From positions 1-64,000 of the forward strand of contig NZ_JQLW01000001.1 in NCBI RefSeq assembly GCF_000744415.1: 64,000 nucleotides of DNA, in the 5' to 3' direction. Source of the stretch: Ghiorsea bivora. Its GTDB lineage: Bacteria > Pseudomonadota > Zetaproteobacteria > Mariprofundales > Mariprofundaceae. Below are positions 44,411 to 54,970 of this stretch, one piece after another. Made by a program: the position numbers and the translations under genes. Each line of letters begins with the position of its first letter. Position 1 is the stretch's first letter. A model generated the notes under the pieces. That model was not told the DNA's origin, searched no databases, and was given only the letters and a program-made list of their open reading frames with translations.

Positions 44411-45627
44411 GATACTGATTTCTGCATGTGTTGTTCCAATTTTTGAACCAAGTATTCCCTATCAAAGTGAACAAGGTAATATTCTCGCGCTGCTTTCCCC
44501 ATTTGAGCTCGCTCATCTGCTGAAAGCTTACTCATGTTTAAAACATATTGAGCAAAACCATGCTCATCCCCTGAATCCACACAGTAACCCGCACCACTCT
44601 CTTGAATGACAGTTTGCCCAGAGCCATTAAGAGCACCAATAATAGGCTTACCACATGCCAAATACGATTGAACTTTACCTGGAATGGTTGTTGCCATTAC
44701 TGGGTCATCTCTAAGTGTTACCAACATCACATCTGCCAGTGAAAAATAGGCTGGCATGGTTTCCATTGCTTTCCGCCCAAGCACCTTAACCTTTGTCAGA
44801 GCTTGTTCAGAAACTTCTTTCTCTAACCATTCTCGCCTTCGCCCATCACCCAAAAAGACCCAATAAATATTTTCATCTTTTAATTGCTTCGCAGCTTCAA
44901 CAATCGTTTCCAACGATTGCGCGGAGCCTAAGTTTCCTGCAAACATCGCCACAAAACCATCACTTGGCACTTCTTCTCGCTCTTTTGCATGAGAAGGTAG
45001 TGTTATAGGCTGATATAAAGCCTCAGCCCAATTCGGAAAGTAATAAACTTTCTCCTCTTCTGCCCCTGCTACAACCGCAGGTTTGATAAAACCTTTGGAT
45101 TGCACCAAAATAATGTCGCAATGTTTATAAATCCAACGCACCAACCGCCCAACAGCCGATAATATTTTAGGTGATTGAACTGCCCCAGTGGCAGAAAGTG
45201 TTTCAGGCCATAAGTCTTGAACCCAAAAGAAGTGTTGGGCTGACTTCAGCTTTGCCATCAAAATTGCAGGGATACCAACGGTGACGGGTGAGACTTCAAA
45301 GGTAAGAACAACATCAAAAGATTGCTTGCGTAACATCCAAGGAGCTAACAAGCAGGCAAAGAAAACAAACGACAAATAATTTAAAGCCAACTGCCAACCT
45401 TTACTTTCCCGCCGCGCAAAAAGAGGAACGCGTACAACAGGAATACCATCCATGTTGTCTCTGCGCTTTGACCACCATGTATACCCATCATACACCTTTC
45501 CCGCTGGATAGTTTGGTATACCTGTGAGCACAGCAACATCATGCCCTTTTTCTTTTAGAGCGAGCGCCAAATCATTAATACGAAAGCTTTCTGGCCAGAA
45601 ATACTGTGATACAATTAAAACTTTCAA
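44407..45627 (-). CDS. WbuB-like family 4 glycosyltransferase
   Basis: The ~406-residue GT-B protein has VLIVSQYFWPESFRIND at the N-terminus, as in WbuB-type L-FucNAc transferases. The TTG at 45627, right after the fnlB stop, is the best start; the frame extends to 45693 but then overlaps fnlB by over 60 bases. It follows the FucNAc nucleotide genes, which supports a FucNAc transferase. Confidence 0.8.
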   Translation of the reverse strand: MKVLIVSQYFWPESFRINDLALALKEKGHDVAVLTGIPNYPAGKVYDGYTWWSKRRDNMDGIPVVRVPLFARRESKGWQLALNYLSFVFFACLLAPWMLRKQSFDVVLTFEVSPVTVGIPAILMAKLKSAQHFFWVQDLWPETLSATGAVQSPKILSAVGRLVRWIYKHCDIILVQSKGFIKPAVVAGAEEEKVYYFPNWAEALYQPITLPSHAKEREEVPSDGFVAMFAGNLGSAQSLETIVEAAKQLKDENIYWVFLGDGRRREWLEKEVSEQALTKVKVLGRKAMETMPAYFSLADVMLVTLRDDPVMATTIPGKVQSYLACGKPIIGALNGSGQTVIQESGAGYCVDSGDEHGFAQYVLNMSKLSADERAQMGKAAREYYLVHFDREYLVQKLEQHMQKSVS

Positions 45628-45631
45628 TGCA

Positions 45632-46489
45632 TTAAAGGGTGTAATGCGGATACAGTCTTTTGTTCTCTCGCATAAACACAACCATATCTTCAATCATTTG
45701 ATTATAATCAGGAACCAAGTTTTGCAGAAGCTTTCTGCTATCTAGGAAGCTTTTGTTCACATGTTTTCCCTCAACGGGTAGCACTTCCACTTTATGCCCC
45801 GTATGCTTCTTAAATAGCAACAAAAGTTCATACTTATTAATGGGGTGACCATTGGTTAGATGGTATAAACCTGACACATCATCACTGATGGCTTGCACAA
45901 CAACTTGCGCCAAAGTTATTGTTGTTACACCTGACCATATAGCCTGAGTATACCCATGAAGCGTACCCTGCTGCTTGAGAAAGAAGTCAAACAAGCTTGT
46001 ACCATCATTTTTTAATTCAGGACCAATAATTGAAGTGCGAATCGTTAAGTGTTGATCGCTGATGACCTCACCCAAAGCTTTGGAACGCGCATAATTATCA
46101 TCGCCATCACGAAATGATGACTCTGTATATGCACCTGTTTTACCTGAAAACACACAGTCCGTACTAATATGAATAAGTTTAAAACCTTCTTGGCCACCAA
46201 GCTCTGCCAAAAAGTGAGGCAGGTAGCTATTCAATAAAATTGCAGTTGTGATGTTTTCTTGCGCTTGGGCAACAAGCACCCCTACACAGTTCACAATATA
46301 GTCTGGTTTCAACTTTAGAATATAGGCTTTTAACGCTGGGAAATCAGAAACATCTAAAACTTCATCAACAAAAGCACCCTCTTGTCGCGCAACACCAAAC
46401 ACTTTAAACTCTCTTTGCTTGCGTAAAGTATGAACCATCACATGCCCTGCCATACCCATGGAGCCTAAAACCAAAACTTTTTTGCCCAT
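45632..46489 (-). CDS. fnlB: UDP-sugar reductase of UDP-L-FucNAc synthesis (FnlB/WbjC)
   Basis: The 285-residue RmlD-like reductase has GSMGMAGH for NADPH binding, STDCVFSGKTGAY and NYARSKALGE (Y-x3-K). In the FnlA-FnlB-FnlC path it reduces the 4-keto sugar before the final 2-epimerisation. It lies between fnlC and the FucNAc transferase-like gene, as in WbjB-C-D loci. Confidence 0.85.
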   Translation of the reverse strand: MGKKVLVLGSMGMAGHVMVHTLRKQREFKVFGVARQEGAFVDEVLDVSDFPALKAYILKLKPDYIVNCVGVLVAQAQENITTAILLNSYLPHFLAELGGQEGFKLIHISTDCVFSGKTGAYTESSFRDGDDNYARSKALGEVISDQHLTIRTSIIGPELKNDGTSLFDFFLKQQGTLHGYTQAIWSGVTTITLAQVVVQAISDDVSGLYHLTNGHPINKYELLLLFKKHTGHKVEVLPVEGKHVNKSFLDSRKLLQNLVPDYNQMIEDMVVFMRENKRLYPHYTL

Positions 46490-46490
46490 C

Positions 46491-47618
46491 TTAATTTTTC
46501 TGCCAAACTGTACGATTGATATAATCCGTGTAAGAAAGAATAATTCTTACAATTTTTTTCGATACATTATCCACATCATAGTCAGCAACCACTTTCATCG
46601 GTCTATGAGTATCATCATGCTGTTTTGTAACCACTTCAATTGCCTGCAACACCCTTTCCTTCTTCAAGCCCGACATAATTAACGTGCCTTCATCCATGCC
46701 TTCAGGTCGCTCATGCGCTTGGCGAATGGTAATCGCAGGGATATTGAGAAGAGATCCCTCTTCGGCAATCGTACCACTATCGGAAATCACACAAAATGCT
46801 TCCATTTGAAGTTTGTTGTATTCATGAAAACCATAAGGCTTAGAAAAACGAACCAATGGGTTGGTCGATGTATAATTCATCATTTCAAGCTTTTTGCGTG
46901 TCCTAGGATGCGTAGAAACAATAATGGGCATTTGATAAACATGGCTCATCTCATCAATCGACTCTAATAAGTCTGAAAAATTGCTCTCCGAATCAACGTT
47001 TTCCTCTCTATGAACACTCATCAGAATGTACTGCTTAGGCTCTAATCCTTCTTTTTCTAAAATATCCGAAGCCAATATTTTATCCATATTTGCATTCAAG
47101 ACTTCCAACATGGATGAACCTGTTTTGATAATCGTTTCAGGGCGTATTCCCTCGGCAATCAAATAGTCTCTAGCCTGCTCAGAAAGCGGCATATTAATAT
47201 CACTTAAATGATCAACAATTTTCCGATTAATCTCTTCAGGAACCCTTTGATCAAAACAACGGTTTCCAGCTTCCATATGAAAAATAGGCACTTTTCTTTT
47301 CTTGGCTGGAATCACAGATAAACAACTGTTGGTATCCCCATACACCAAAATTGCATCTGGTTTTTCCGCAACAATAACCGCATCTGCTTTAGCAATAATG
47401 TCACCGATTGTTTCTGATGCTGTGCCCTTCATGGCTTCAAGAAAAAAATCTGGTTTACGCACACCCAACTGCTCAAAGAAAATTTCATTCAGTTCATAAT
47501 CATAATTCTGGCCTGTATGTACGATGATATGCTGAGTGAACTTATCAAGCTCTTTTATCACTTCACTAAGCTTAATAATTTCAGGTCTTGTGCCTACGAT
47601 CGTCATTACTTTTAGCAT
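46491..47618 (-). CDS. fnlC: UDP-HexNAc 2-epimerase (FnlC/WbjD)
   Basis: The 375-residue GT-B-like epimerase has the WecB-family features VGTRPEIIKLSEVI, VHTGQNYDYEL, DTNSCLS, HREENVD and SDSGTIAEEGS. Beside FnlA and FnlB it should carry out the last step, giving UDP-N-acetyl-L-fucosamine. Confidence 0.85.
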   Translation of the reverse strand: MLKVMTIVGTRPEIIKLSEVIKELDKFTQHIIVHTGQNYDYELNEIFFEQLGVRKPDFFLEAMKGTASETIGDIIAKADAVIVAEKPDAILVYGDTNSCLSVIPAKKRKVPIFHMEAGNRCFDQRVPEEINRKIVDHLSDINMPLSEQARDYLIAEGIRPETIIKTGSSMLEVLNANMDKILASDILEKEGLEPKQYILMSVHREENVDSESNFSDLLESIDEMSHVYQMPIIVSTHPRTRKKLEMMNYTSTNPLVRFSKPYGFHEYNKLQMEAFCVISDSGTIAEEGSLLNIPAITIRQAHERPEGMDEGTLIMSGLKKERVLQAIEVVTKQHDDTHRPMKVVADYDVDNVSKKIVRIILSYTDYINRTVWQKN

Positions 47619-47627
47619 GTTTTTGTC

Positions 47628-48653
47628 CTATAAAACTTGAAAATCTCTGAGGTCACTTTGAATTTCTCGTAAATTCAGGAGCATTTCACTCAATTCATTT
47701 GCTGACAACTGTCTTGTATTATGCGAGTGGTATTCGTGTGCTTGGGTCACAACCTCTTCACCTTCTTCAAAGAACTTGGCATAATTCAAGTCTCTTACAT
47801 CTGCAGGGATACGATAATAGTCACCCATATCTTCAGCAGCAACCATTTCCTCTCGGCTCAACAACGCCTCATATAATTTCTCACCATGACGCGTGCCAAT
47901 AATACTGATGGGATGGTCGGGGTGTCCTAATAATTTTGTGAGTGCTTTCGCCAATAAACCCACTGTGGCGGCAGGTGCTTTTTGCACAAAAATATCACCA
48001 CTATTACCATGTTCAAATGCAAACAGTACCAACTCAACCGCTTGATCCAGCGTCATCATAAAACGTGTCATCGCTGGGTCTGTAATGGTTATATCTTTAC
48101 CCTGCCTAACTTGATCAATAAACAAGGGAATGACTGACCCTCTTGATGCCATCACGTTACCATAGCGCGTAATCGCAATCATCGTATCCTGCTCATCAAG
48201 ATTACGCGATTTAGCTACAGCAACCTTTTCCATCATCGCCTTGGATACACCCATAGCATTAATCGGGTAAACCGCCTTGTCTGTACTTAATACAATCACT
48301 TTCTTCACATTCGCAGCAATCGCACAGTTCAGCACATTCTCTGTGCCAATCACATTGGTTTTTACAGCCTGCATCGGGTAAAATTCGCATGAAGGAACCT
48401 GCTTGAGAGCTGCAGCATGAAACACATAATCTACACCACGCACCGCATCAGCAATAGAGTTCACATCACGCACATCACCAATATAGAACTTTAACTTCGA
48501 GTTGTTGTACTTTTTTCGCATATCATCCTGTTTTTTCTCATCACGAGAAAAAATGCGGATTTCCTTTACTTCAGTTTCTAAAAATCGCCGAAGCACAGCA
48601 TTGCCAAAAGAGCCCGTTCCACCTGTTATTAATAATGTTTTATTCTTAAACAT
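47628..48653 (-). CDS. fnlA: UDP-GlcNAc 4,6-dehydratase/5-epimerase (FnlA/WbjB)
   Basis: The 341-residue extended SDR has ITGGTGSFGNAV at residue 7 and AVYPINAMGVSKAMMEK, where the usual YxxxK tyrosine is Met, as in the FlaA1/CapE/WbjB group. It starts UDP-L-FucNAc synthesis. It heads the fnlA-fnlC-fnlB run. Confidence 0.88.
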   Translation of the reverse strand: MFKNKTLLITGGTGSFGNAVLRRFLETEVKEIRIFSRDEKKQDDMRKKYNNSKLKFYIGDVRDVNSIADAVRGVDYVFHAAALKQVPSCEFYPMQAVKTNVIGTENVLNCAIAANVKKVIVLSTDKAVYPINAMGVSKAMMEKVAVAKSRNLDEQDTMIAITRYGNVMASRGSVIPLFIDQVRQGKDITITDPAMTRFMMTLDQAVELVLFAFEHGNSGDIFVQKAPAATVGLLAKALTKLLGHPDHPISIIGTRHGEKLYEALLSREEMVAAEDMGDYYRIPADVRDLNYAKFFEEGEEVVTQAHEYHSHNTRQLSANELSEMLLNLREIQSDLRDFQVL

Positions 48654-49787
48654 TTATACCTCACTACAAACCTTTTCGCATAAGTCTCTATGTTTCTGCG
48701 CTGAAATAGTCCAAGTATAGTTCATTTGAATAAAACTTTTAGCTTTAAGTCCCATTTCACCCAGCATGTTTGCATTTCCCATTAATGTATTCATCGCTTC
48801 AGCCAAGGCCTCACTGGTTACAGGAACCTCTAGTGCCCCTCCTGCATCAACCAATTCTGAAAAGCCACATTCATTTGTCATAACAACAGGAGTTGCACAT
48901 ATAGCTGCCTCAAGTGCCACAATAGACATGGCCTCTAGCCTTGATGGAACGACTAAAATGCTAGCAGCATGATATAAACCTGATTTATCATTACCTGATA
49001 CAAAACCTAAAAAATGAACATTCTGACCTAGCCCTGCCCCTTGAGCTGTGCTTTTGATCAATACCTCCATACCACCATCAGGGCCAGCAAACACCAAGTG
49101 CCAGTCTGGAAACTGTTTTGCTGTTAATAAAAAAGCATCCATTAAAATATCTGGCCCTTTAATCTCATTCAGCCTGCCAACAAACAATAAAAAAGGAGCT
49201 TCCCCCAGCCCATGCTTTGCTCGGATACTCATAGTATCATGATGTTTAAAATCTTCAGGGGAAATACCATTGGGAATTAAGGCTAGTTTATGGTTATCCA
49301 CACCCAGCTTGTAAAATAACTTTATTTCATCTTTGGGGATTGCAATCACCGCATCAGCATGTTTTAAGATAGCATTACCTACCAAAGCATTATAGGCTCT
49401 CTTGAAAAAACCAGACCTTCCAAAAATATGTAATGCACCAGCTGGACAAAACAAATAAGGTCTCCCCACAAGTTTATTCACCCAATAAACCAATGCATTT
49501 AAAAGTGTCCAATGTCCAATAATAACAACCGCATCTGCCCACTTAATACTTCGATATATCTTACCAAAATACGGTGCTGGGACATACCAACGCTTATTCA
49601 TACATGGTAGTAAAATATATTGTTTATCTTTGAAAACTTCTTCATCATTCAGGTTTGCAGTGGTGCTCAATACTTTGGCTTCCGTATGGGGAAGTTTTTG
49701 CAGCTCTTTGGCCAACTGTCGCGTGCGTTCAACAGTTCCTCCACCTAAAACTGCATCCACAGACATATTCACAATCAATATTTTCAT
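48654..49787 (-). CDS. Family 4 glycosyltransferase
   Basis: The 377-residue GT-B transferase has N-terminal GGGTVERTRQLAKEL, the C-terminal nucleotide-sugar site LLFVGRLNEIKGPDILMDAF, and PSRLEAMSIVALEAA (E-x7-E). Acceptor and donor are unknown. Its stop abuts fnlA. Confidence 0.88.
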   Translation of the reverse strand: MKILIVNMSVDAVLGGGTVERTRQLAKELQKLPHTEAKVLSTTANLNDEEVFKDKQYILLPCMNKRWYVPAPYFGKIYRSIKWADAVVIIGHWTLLNALVYWVNKLVGRPYLFCPAGALHIFGRSGFFKRAYNALVGNAILKHADAVIAIPKDEIKLFYKLGVDNHKLALIPNGISPEDFKHHDTMSIRAKHGLGEAPFLLFVGRLNEIKGPDILMDAFLLTAKQFPDWHLVFAGPDGGMEVLIKSTAQGAGLGQNVHFLGFVSGNDKSGLYHAASILVVPSRLEAMSIVALEAAICATPVVMTNECGFSELVDAGGALEVPVTSEALAEAMNTLMGNANMLGEMGLKAKSFIQMNYTWTISAQKHRDLCEKVCSEV

Positions 49788-50719
49788 AGCTTATTTAATG
49801 CTTTGCCACATACATCTGAAATAGCTTTTTCTAACCCTAGTGAGAACATAAAACCTGCACTTCTAAGCTTCTTTTCTGAAAAGCGTACTCGCCCATGTAA
49901 ACTTTTACCCTGCTTACATTGGCGCACAAAGTGTGAAATCATATTGGGTAAAGCAAACAGTATCTTTGCCCCCAGATTCCCTTGCATTGAACAGCATAGG
50001 TTATATACACCCAATACAGTATTTCTCGTATCATCATCATAAGATACAAAGAAAACCTCAGGCTTCATTAACCTTTTATCCATAAAATATAACCCTGCCT
50101 CCGCCACATCTTTTGCATGCACCAAGTGCGCACCCTCATAACCTTTCATAAAAACAGAAAGCTTATCTTTGAGCGAGTGATTCTGAGCATAACTCAACAC
50201 GCCAGGCTTGTGTACATCAAACACATTGGCTGGACGCAAGACGCATACATTCATTGCTAAATCAGCATTCAGAACCAACTGCTCCGCCTCAAACTTACTT
50301 CGTTCATAGGCATTATTTGGCTCACATATTGTTTCTTCATCCACAATCAAGTCACTCGTTGGGCCAACAACACCCGCAGAACTTAGATAGCAAAAGTATT
50401 GAATTGTAGAAACAGCCTTCATTGCTTCTAATAATATGTGCGTTCCCTTCACATTCACATCAAACATTTTAGTTTCATCATTAATTTCTGCGGCACAATG
50501 AAAAACAACATCAGCATCTTGCAACATCTTCTCCAAAATATTCGCTTCACTCAAACTACCTTTAAAGCACTCCACACTTTCAAGTACAAAAGCCGTGTTT
50601 CTAGTTAAAACCCGTACAAGGTACCCCATCTTTAGTAATCGCTGCGTAATATGTAAGCCAATCATTCCTGAGGCACCTGTAATACAAGCTATTTTACCAT
50701 TACCTCCTTCGTTTTTCAT
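49784..50719 (-). CDS. NAD-dependent epimerase/dehydratase
   Basis: The 311-residue SDR has ITGASGMIGLHI and NNAYERSKFEAEQL (Y-x3-K), with a C-terminal part rich in basic residues. It overlaps the GT4 gene by 4 bases. The substrate is unassigned; epimerisation or 4-keto reduction of a nucleotide sugar is likely. Confidence 0.8.
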   Translation of the reverse strand: MKNEGGNGKIACITGASGMIGLHITQRLLKMGYLVRVLTRNTAFVLESVECFKGSLSEANILEKMLQDADVVFHCAAEINDETKMFDVNVKGTHILLEAMKAVSTIQYFCYLSSAGVVGPTSDLIVDEETICEPNNAYERSKFEAEQLVLNADLAMNVCVLRPANVFDVHKPGVLSYAQNHSLKDKLSVFMKGYEGAHLVHAKDVAEAGLYFMDKRLMKPEVFFVSYDDDTRNTVLGVYNLCCSMQGNLGAKILFALPNMISHFVRQCKQGKSLHGRVRFSEKKLRSAGFMFSLGLEKAISDVCGKALNKL

Positions 50720-50758
50720 TAGAACTGAAAACCACCTGTATCATCAACATACCTTTAT

Positions 50759-51652
50759 TTACCACCAACCCATTTTTCTTAATTTAAAAGCGAGCGTTCT
50801 CCATAGCCTTGAAGGGGAAGAAATATAAGTTCGTAACATTATGAAAAAAACTTGAATAAACTTTCCTTTTGCCAGCAGTAGCTTAGCTCTTTCTACGTCT
50901 AATTGATTGCGCCTTCCTTTTTTTATCGACTGCTCATAGCCTGCATATTCGGTTTCTAAAATATCGAATGTTCTTTGCAGGTCTTCATAGCAACGCCAAC
51001 TATCATTGGTTACATTCTGTGAGTGTCGTCTATAACTTGCATAAACACCTTGAATATAACCAAACTCTTTATTTTCACCACGAAGGCAGTCAATCCATAA
51101 CATATAATCAGAAACTGATGGTAAACGCTCATCAAAGCCTTTGCTTGGTATACTCTCTGCTCGCACCATAATGGATGTTGCACCATATGGAACACCATTC
51201 TCAATAAGCCAACTTGCCCCTTTCCCCGATGGCAAACTAGGGAGAAGCAAGTGGCTAGGTGAGCCATCTTCGTAGAAAACTTCAACTTGGTGTCCACACA
51301 GCACCCGCGTGTCATCTTCTTCCATCCAAGCAACTTGGGCAGTTATCTTCCCAGGAAGAAGAACATCATCCCCTCCTTGGAATGCTACATACTTACCTTC
51401 ACATAAACGAAGCCCCCTATTGCTGTTTCCCGTGATACCTAAATTGGGCTCTCCAACAATGGCAATCAAACGTCCTTTGTATCTCTCGGCATAACTTAAA
51501 ATAATATCAGGGGTACGGTCTGTAGACCCATCATCAGCAACGACCACTTCAAGATTTTCATAATCCTGCTCCAAAGCACTTTTCAAGGCTTCTTCGATAA
51601 AAGCCTCTTGGTTAAAACTTATGATGAGTATCGAGACTAAAGGTTTTGACAC
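50759..51652 (-). CDS. Family 2 glycosyltransferase
   Basis: The 297-residue GT-A protein opens with VSILIISFNQEAFIEEALKS, then VADDGSTDRTPDII and the metal site FQGGDDVLLP. It is separate from but similar to the GT2 half of the next gene. Confidence 0.88.
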   Translation of the reverse strand: MSKPLVSILIISFNQEAFIEEALKSALEQDYENLEVVVADDGSTDRTPDIILSYAERYKGRLIAIVGEPNLGITGNSNRGLRLCEGKYVAFQGGDDVLLPGKITAQVAWMEEDDTRVLCGHQVEVFYEDGSPSHLLLPSLPSGKGASWLIENGVPYGATSIMVRAESIPSKGFDERLPSVSDYMLWIDCLRGENKEFGYIQGVYASYRRHSQNVTNDSWRCYEDLQRTFDILETEYAGYEQSIKKGRRNQLDVERAKLLLAKGKFIQVFFIMLRTYISSPSRLWRTLAFKLRKMGWW

Positions 51653-53668
51653 TTATGATTTCCTCACAAACTGTACCAATTTAAATAATAGTGGTACTCT
51701 ATAATACAAGAATGTACTCAAAACCCGCTTAAACCACAATACTCCGTCTTTAGAAAAACCTTTCCTGTATAATATTCTAAATAACAATAAAAATACTTGG
51801 TTATATGACACATTCAATACTTCTAACTGGCTTTCATGAGTTTCTTCGTGCAATTGCAATATTGTCTTTGCCCATTCAACATCACCTTCCGTTAAATAGC
51901 CCGCAGCGTAGGCTACTTGAATATCTTTCCTCCAATTTTGGTACATAACCAAGTCAAACTTAATGACTTCTTTACCCAAATCCTTCAATGCTTTCCCAGA
52001 CACATTTTTTCTTTGTGCCCAAAAGGATATATTTTTCCCGTGATCCCTATATTGCACCAACGGTTCATCTATATATGCAACCTTACCCAAAAGCGCACAG
52101 CGAAAAGGGATACTTGCATCTTCACCCAAGATATTGACTGGTATTGGCCCAAAAACTTCACATATTTTTCTGTCCCAAGCAAAGCTGCAACCCCATGCGC
52201 CATGCCCTCCCAAAGCAACCATATCTTTCCAACTTGTAAGGTGCTTATACCCTTGATGCATAAACAGACCACAAGGCCTTCCCCTAGAATCAATAACTTC
52301 TGCATTTGAAAATATACCAACAGCTCCGTGTTCCCATTCTTCAACAATGCGCTCTACCCTGTTGGGCATAGAAATATCATCGCCAGATGCAATCACCACC
52401 AAACGCCCCGTACACTTCTTTGTAGCTTGGTTTATATGTGCGTTGATACCCATATTAACCGTTTGAGAAATGACTTTAACAGGCACGATGCTTTCCACTT
52501 CCAAACATGCCTCTATTTGTTGAAATGTTTTATCAGGTGAGCTGTCATCTGAAATAACAACCTCAAGGTTTTGAAAATTCTGATTCAGAGCTGAGTTTAA
52601 TGCACTTTCAATATATTTCTCATGATTATAAGTAATCAGGCATAAGGATACCTCTGGCGTAACATGACTATGCTGTTTTTCAAACTGCATATAATTATAT
52701 TTCACCAGCTTCTTAATATCTAAATTTAATACACCTGCCCAGTTCTTTTTTAAAAACAAACATGACTTTAAGCTATCCAGTTTATCTTGGCCCAAAGGTT
52801 TATGCTCAATAGCATCACTAAAGGATCTATCATTTAACCAAAACAAAAACTTTTTATATATTGAATAAAGACGTTTAAATTGCTTCAGTCTATGCAGGCT
52901 AGATTTTCCAAATAGTAACGACTTAAGTGCTTGGAAATTTTCAAGCAACGAAACTTTCCTACTAAGTTTTCCTGATTCACCTCGAACGCCCTTATTTTGT
53001 TCTTTTACAAAAAAATGCTCTTGAATAAACGACTGTTCTAACCCAAAGAATTCCGAAATACCCTTAATATACTGATCTCGATCCTGCTTTATATCCTCAA
53101 ATAATAAGGCACTTAAGTCAGGAAATAACATTCTCAAGTGTGTAAGAAACCTATCTAAACATACAATGTCAAAATCTTGGTTAGATGGGTTAGTCAGCAC
53201 TGCCAAAGCAAACTTTTCAAGTGAATCCAAGCTCTTCATATGTACAAAGGTTGTTGGATAAAGTTCAATGTAATACGAATAAAAGAAATCAACAGGCGAC
53301 CGTAGTGAAATAAGGACCTTCACATCAAAGGGGCTTAATATTCTCTTAAGGTTCTCTAACCTAACATAATGAAACCCATGCGTTAATGAAAGAGACTCTT
53401 CACTAATAACATTCAGCTTACCCACATCCAAACTGCGTTCAAGCTTCTTACGTAAAGCCACAACCTTATTCTCACTTAATGGTGATTCGCCCAGTTGTGA
53501 AAAAATGGATTCAAAGGGGTAAAAATAGCCCTTCTCAAATATCACCCCTGATCTACCAAGAAAATTAATGTCTCCATTTTCATGAGCTGCATGAAGCACA
53601 TTTTTTTGTAAACTGGTTGTTGCAGTCTTTGGTAAACCAATATGTAGCGCTATCCGATATGCTTTCAT
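51653..53668 (-). CDS. Sulfotransferase-glycosyltransferase 2 fusion protein
   Basis: The 671-residue protein has an N-terminal sulfotransferase domain (1 to about 300) with the 5'-phosphosulfate loop GLPKTATTSLQK (11-22) and a VLISLRSPVDFFYSYY 3'-phosphate region near 120. It is joined to a GT2 domain (from about 340; SLCLITYNHEKYIESALNSA, VISDDSSPDK, ASGDDISMPNRVERI). The product could add and sulfate a sugar in one polypeptide. Its N-terminal ATG overlaps the flippase stop. Confidence 0.85.
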   Translation of the reverse strand: MKAYRIALHIGLPKTATTSLQKNVLHAAHENGDINFLGRSGVIFEKGYFYPFESIFSQLGESPLSENKVVALRKKLERSLDVGKLNVISEESLSLTHGFHYVRLENLKRILSPFDVKVLISLRSPVDFFYSYYIELYPTTFVHMKSLDSLEKFALAVLTNPSNQDFDIVCLDRFLTHLRMLFPDLSALLFEDIKQDRDQYIKGISEFFGLEQSFIQEHFFVKEQNKGVRGESGKLSRKVSLLENFQALKSLLFGKSSLHRLKQFKRLYSIYKKFLFWLNDRSFSDAIEHKPLGQDKLDSLKSCLFLKKNWAGVLNLDIKKLVKYNYMQFEKQHSHVTPEVSLCLITYNHEKYIESALNSALNQNFQNLEVVISDDSSPDKTFQQIEACLEVESIVPVKVISQTVNMGINAHINQATKKCTGRLVVIASGDDISMPNRVERIVEEWEHGAVGIFSNAEVIDSRGRPCGLFMHQGYKHLTSWKDMVALGGHGAWGCSFAWDRKICEVFGPIPVNILGEDASIPFRCALLGKVAYIDEPLVQYRDHGKNISFWAQRKNVSGKALKDLGKEVIKFDLVMYQNWRKDIQVAYAAGYLTEGDVEWAKTILQLHEETHESQLEVLNVSYNQVFLLLFRILYRKGFSKDGVLWFKRVLSTFLYYRVPLLFKLVQFVRKS

Positions 53669-54939
53669 ACCGTTCTATCTCTATACTTAGCGTCACTTTT
53701 AAAGTAATAACGCATTATAATAACAAGCCATATCAAATTCACGCTGTATGTTACAACATACGCATAAGTCACTCCAATCAAACCCCATTGGTCTACACAT
53801 ACATACGTCGAAAATACAAACAGCACATTGATTATGATTTCCTTAATAATATATATTGTTGTTAGCCCTTTTGCCAAAAGCACAAAACCCATAAGAAAAC
53901 AGCCAATTTTTATAACATCCCCAACAAGCTGCCAAAAAAATAACTCCCTCATCGCAGAGAATGCATCCGTAAATAGTAAGGCAACAATCCAATCTCTTAA
54001 TAAAAAAATAACCAATGATGACACAATGACAAAAGGCATAATCAATTTGTAACCATACTTCATTTCAGCAAGCAAATCGTTTTTATCTGCTAGCGATGAG
54101 AGCTTAGGTAAATAATAAACGGATAACGTCATGGTTATCACCAACAGATATGCTTCCGACACCCTCCACAACCCTGTCCATAGTCCCGCTCCTTCAATGG
54201 AGACTGACTCTCCCAAATAGATTCGTATAAAAATATGCGCTAAAGGCACACTGACGGCAGTTGTTAATGCCATCAAAGCAAACTTTCCTAAACGACGAGA
54301 ACTCTCGCTGTCTACACTTTCCCAAAGCCAACCCCAAGAAAAAAAAAGCACTTTAGATAAGTACCATATTGAAAGAATTAAAACAAAAACAGGCGTTAGC
54401 AAAAGGCCTGCAACAGCTCCTGATGCCCCCCACTCAGGAATTAAAAAAAGAGCCAGCCCTATCCCTAGGAGACTACTTATCACACCAATTAACGTTAAGT
54501 ATCGAATCTCCCCAAGACCGTTAAGTGCCGATACAAACAATAAACCTAATGCCGCAGGAACAAGGCTTACAGATAACCCCTGCAACCAGGTTTCATACTC
54601 ACTTGTACTAAATAAAAGCTCTGACAAATTGCTGGAAAATACAAACACTAAGATTGAAAGTGGAAGCAACAGCAAACAAACTAACTTGACTGCTGTTGCA
54701 AAAATATATTTACACCTAGCAGCATCCTTTTTAAATTCTGCCAAGTATTTTATAAGACCTTGCCCGAAGCCTGCCGTTGCTATGCCCACCAAAGAAGCCT
54801 GAATATTTTGAAACTGCCCCACAAGCGCAATTGCCGAAGCTCCGCCATAAACAGCAAGCAACTTATTCACCACTAAACCAAACGATATTTTAAAAACTGT
54901 AGCAACGAAGGATAATACCGATGTCTTAATGAGCGTCAT
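53665..54939 (-). CDS. Wzx-type polysaccharide flippase
   Basis: The 424-residue MATE/Wzx-like membrane protein has about 12 hydrophobic helices (NKLLAVYGGASAIALVGQFQ near the N-terminus, GSASGAVAGLLLTPVFV-type segments later). It would flip lipid-linked repeat units. Present alongside an ABC exporter in the same locus. Confidence 0.85.
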   Translation of the reverse strand: MTLIKTSVLSFVATVFKISFGLVVNKLLAVYGGASAIALVGQFQNIQASLVGIATAGFGQGLIKYLAEFKKDAARCKYIFATAVKLVCLLLLPLSILVFVFSSNLSELLFSTSEYETWLQGLSVSLVPAALGLLFVSALNGLGEIRYLTLIGVISSLLGIGLALFLIPEWGASGAVAGLLLTPVFVLILSIWYLSKVLFFSWGWLWESVDSESSRRLGKFALMALTTAVSVPLAHIFIRIYLGESVSIEGAGLWTGLWRVSEAYLLVITMTLSVYYLPKLSSLADKNDLLAEMKYGYKLIMPFVIVSSLVIFLLRDWIVALLFTDAFSAMRELFFWQLVGDVIKIGCFLMGFVLLAKGLTTIYIIKEIIINVLFVFSTYVCVDQWGLIGVTYAYVVTYSVNLIWLVIIMRYYFKSDAKYRDRTV

Positions 54940-54970
54940 AAACTAAAAGCTTCCCTAATCCACACAGACA

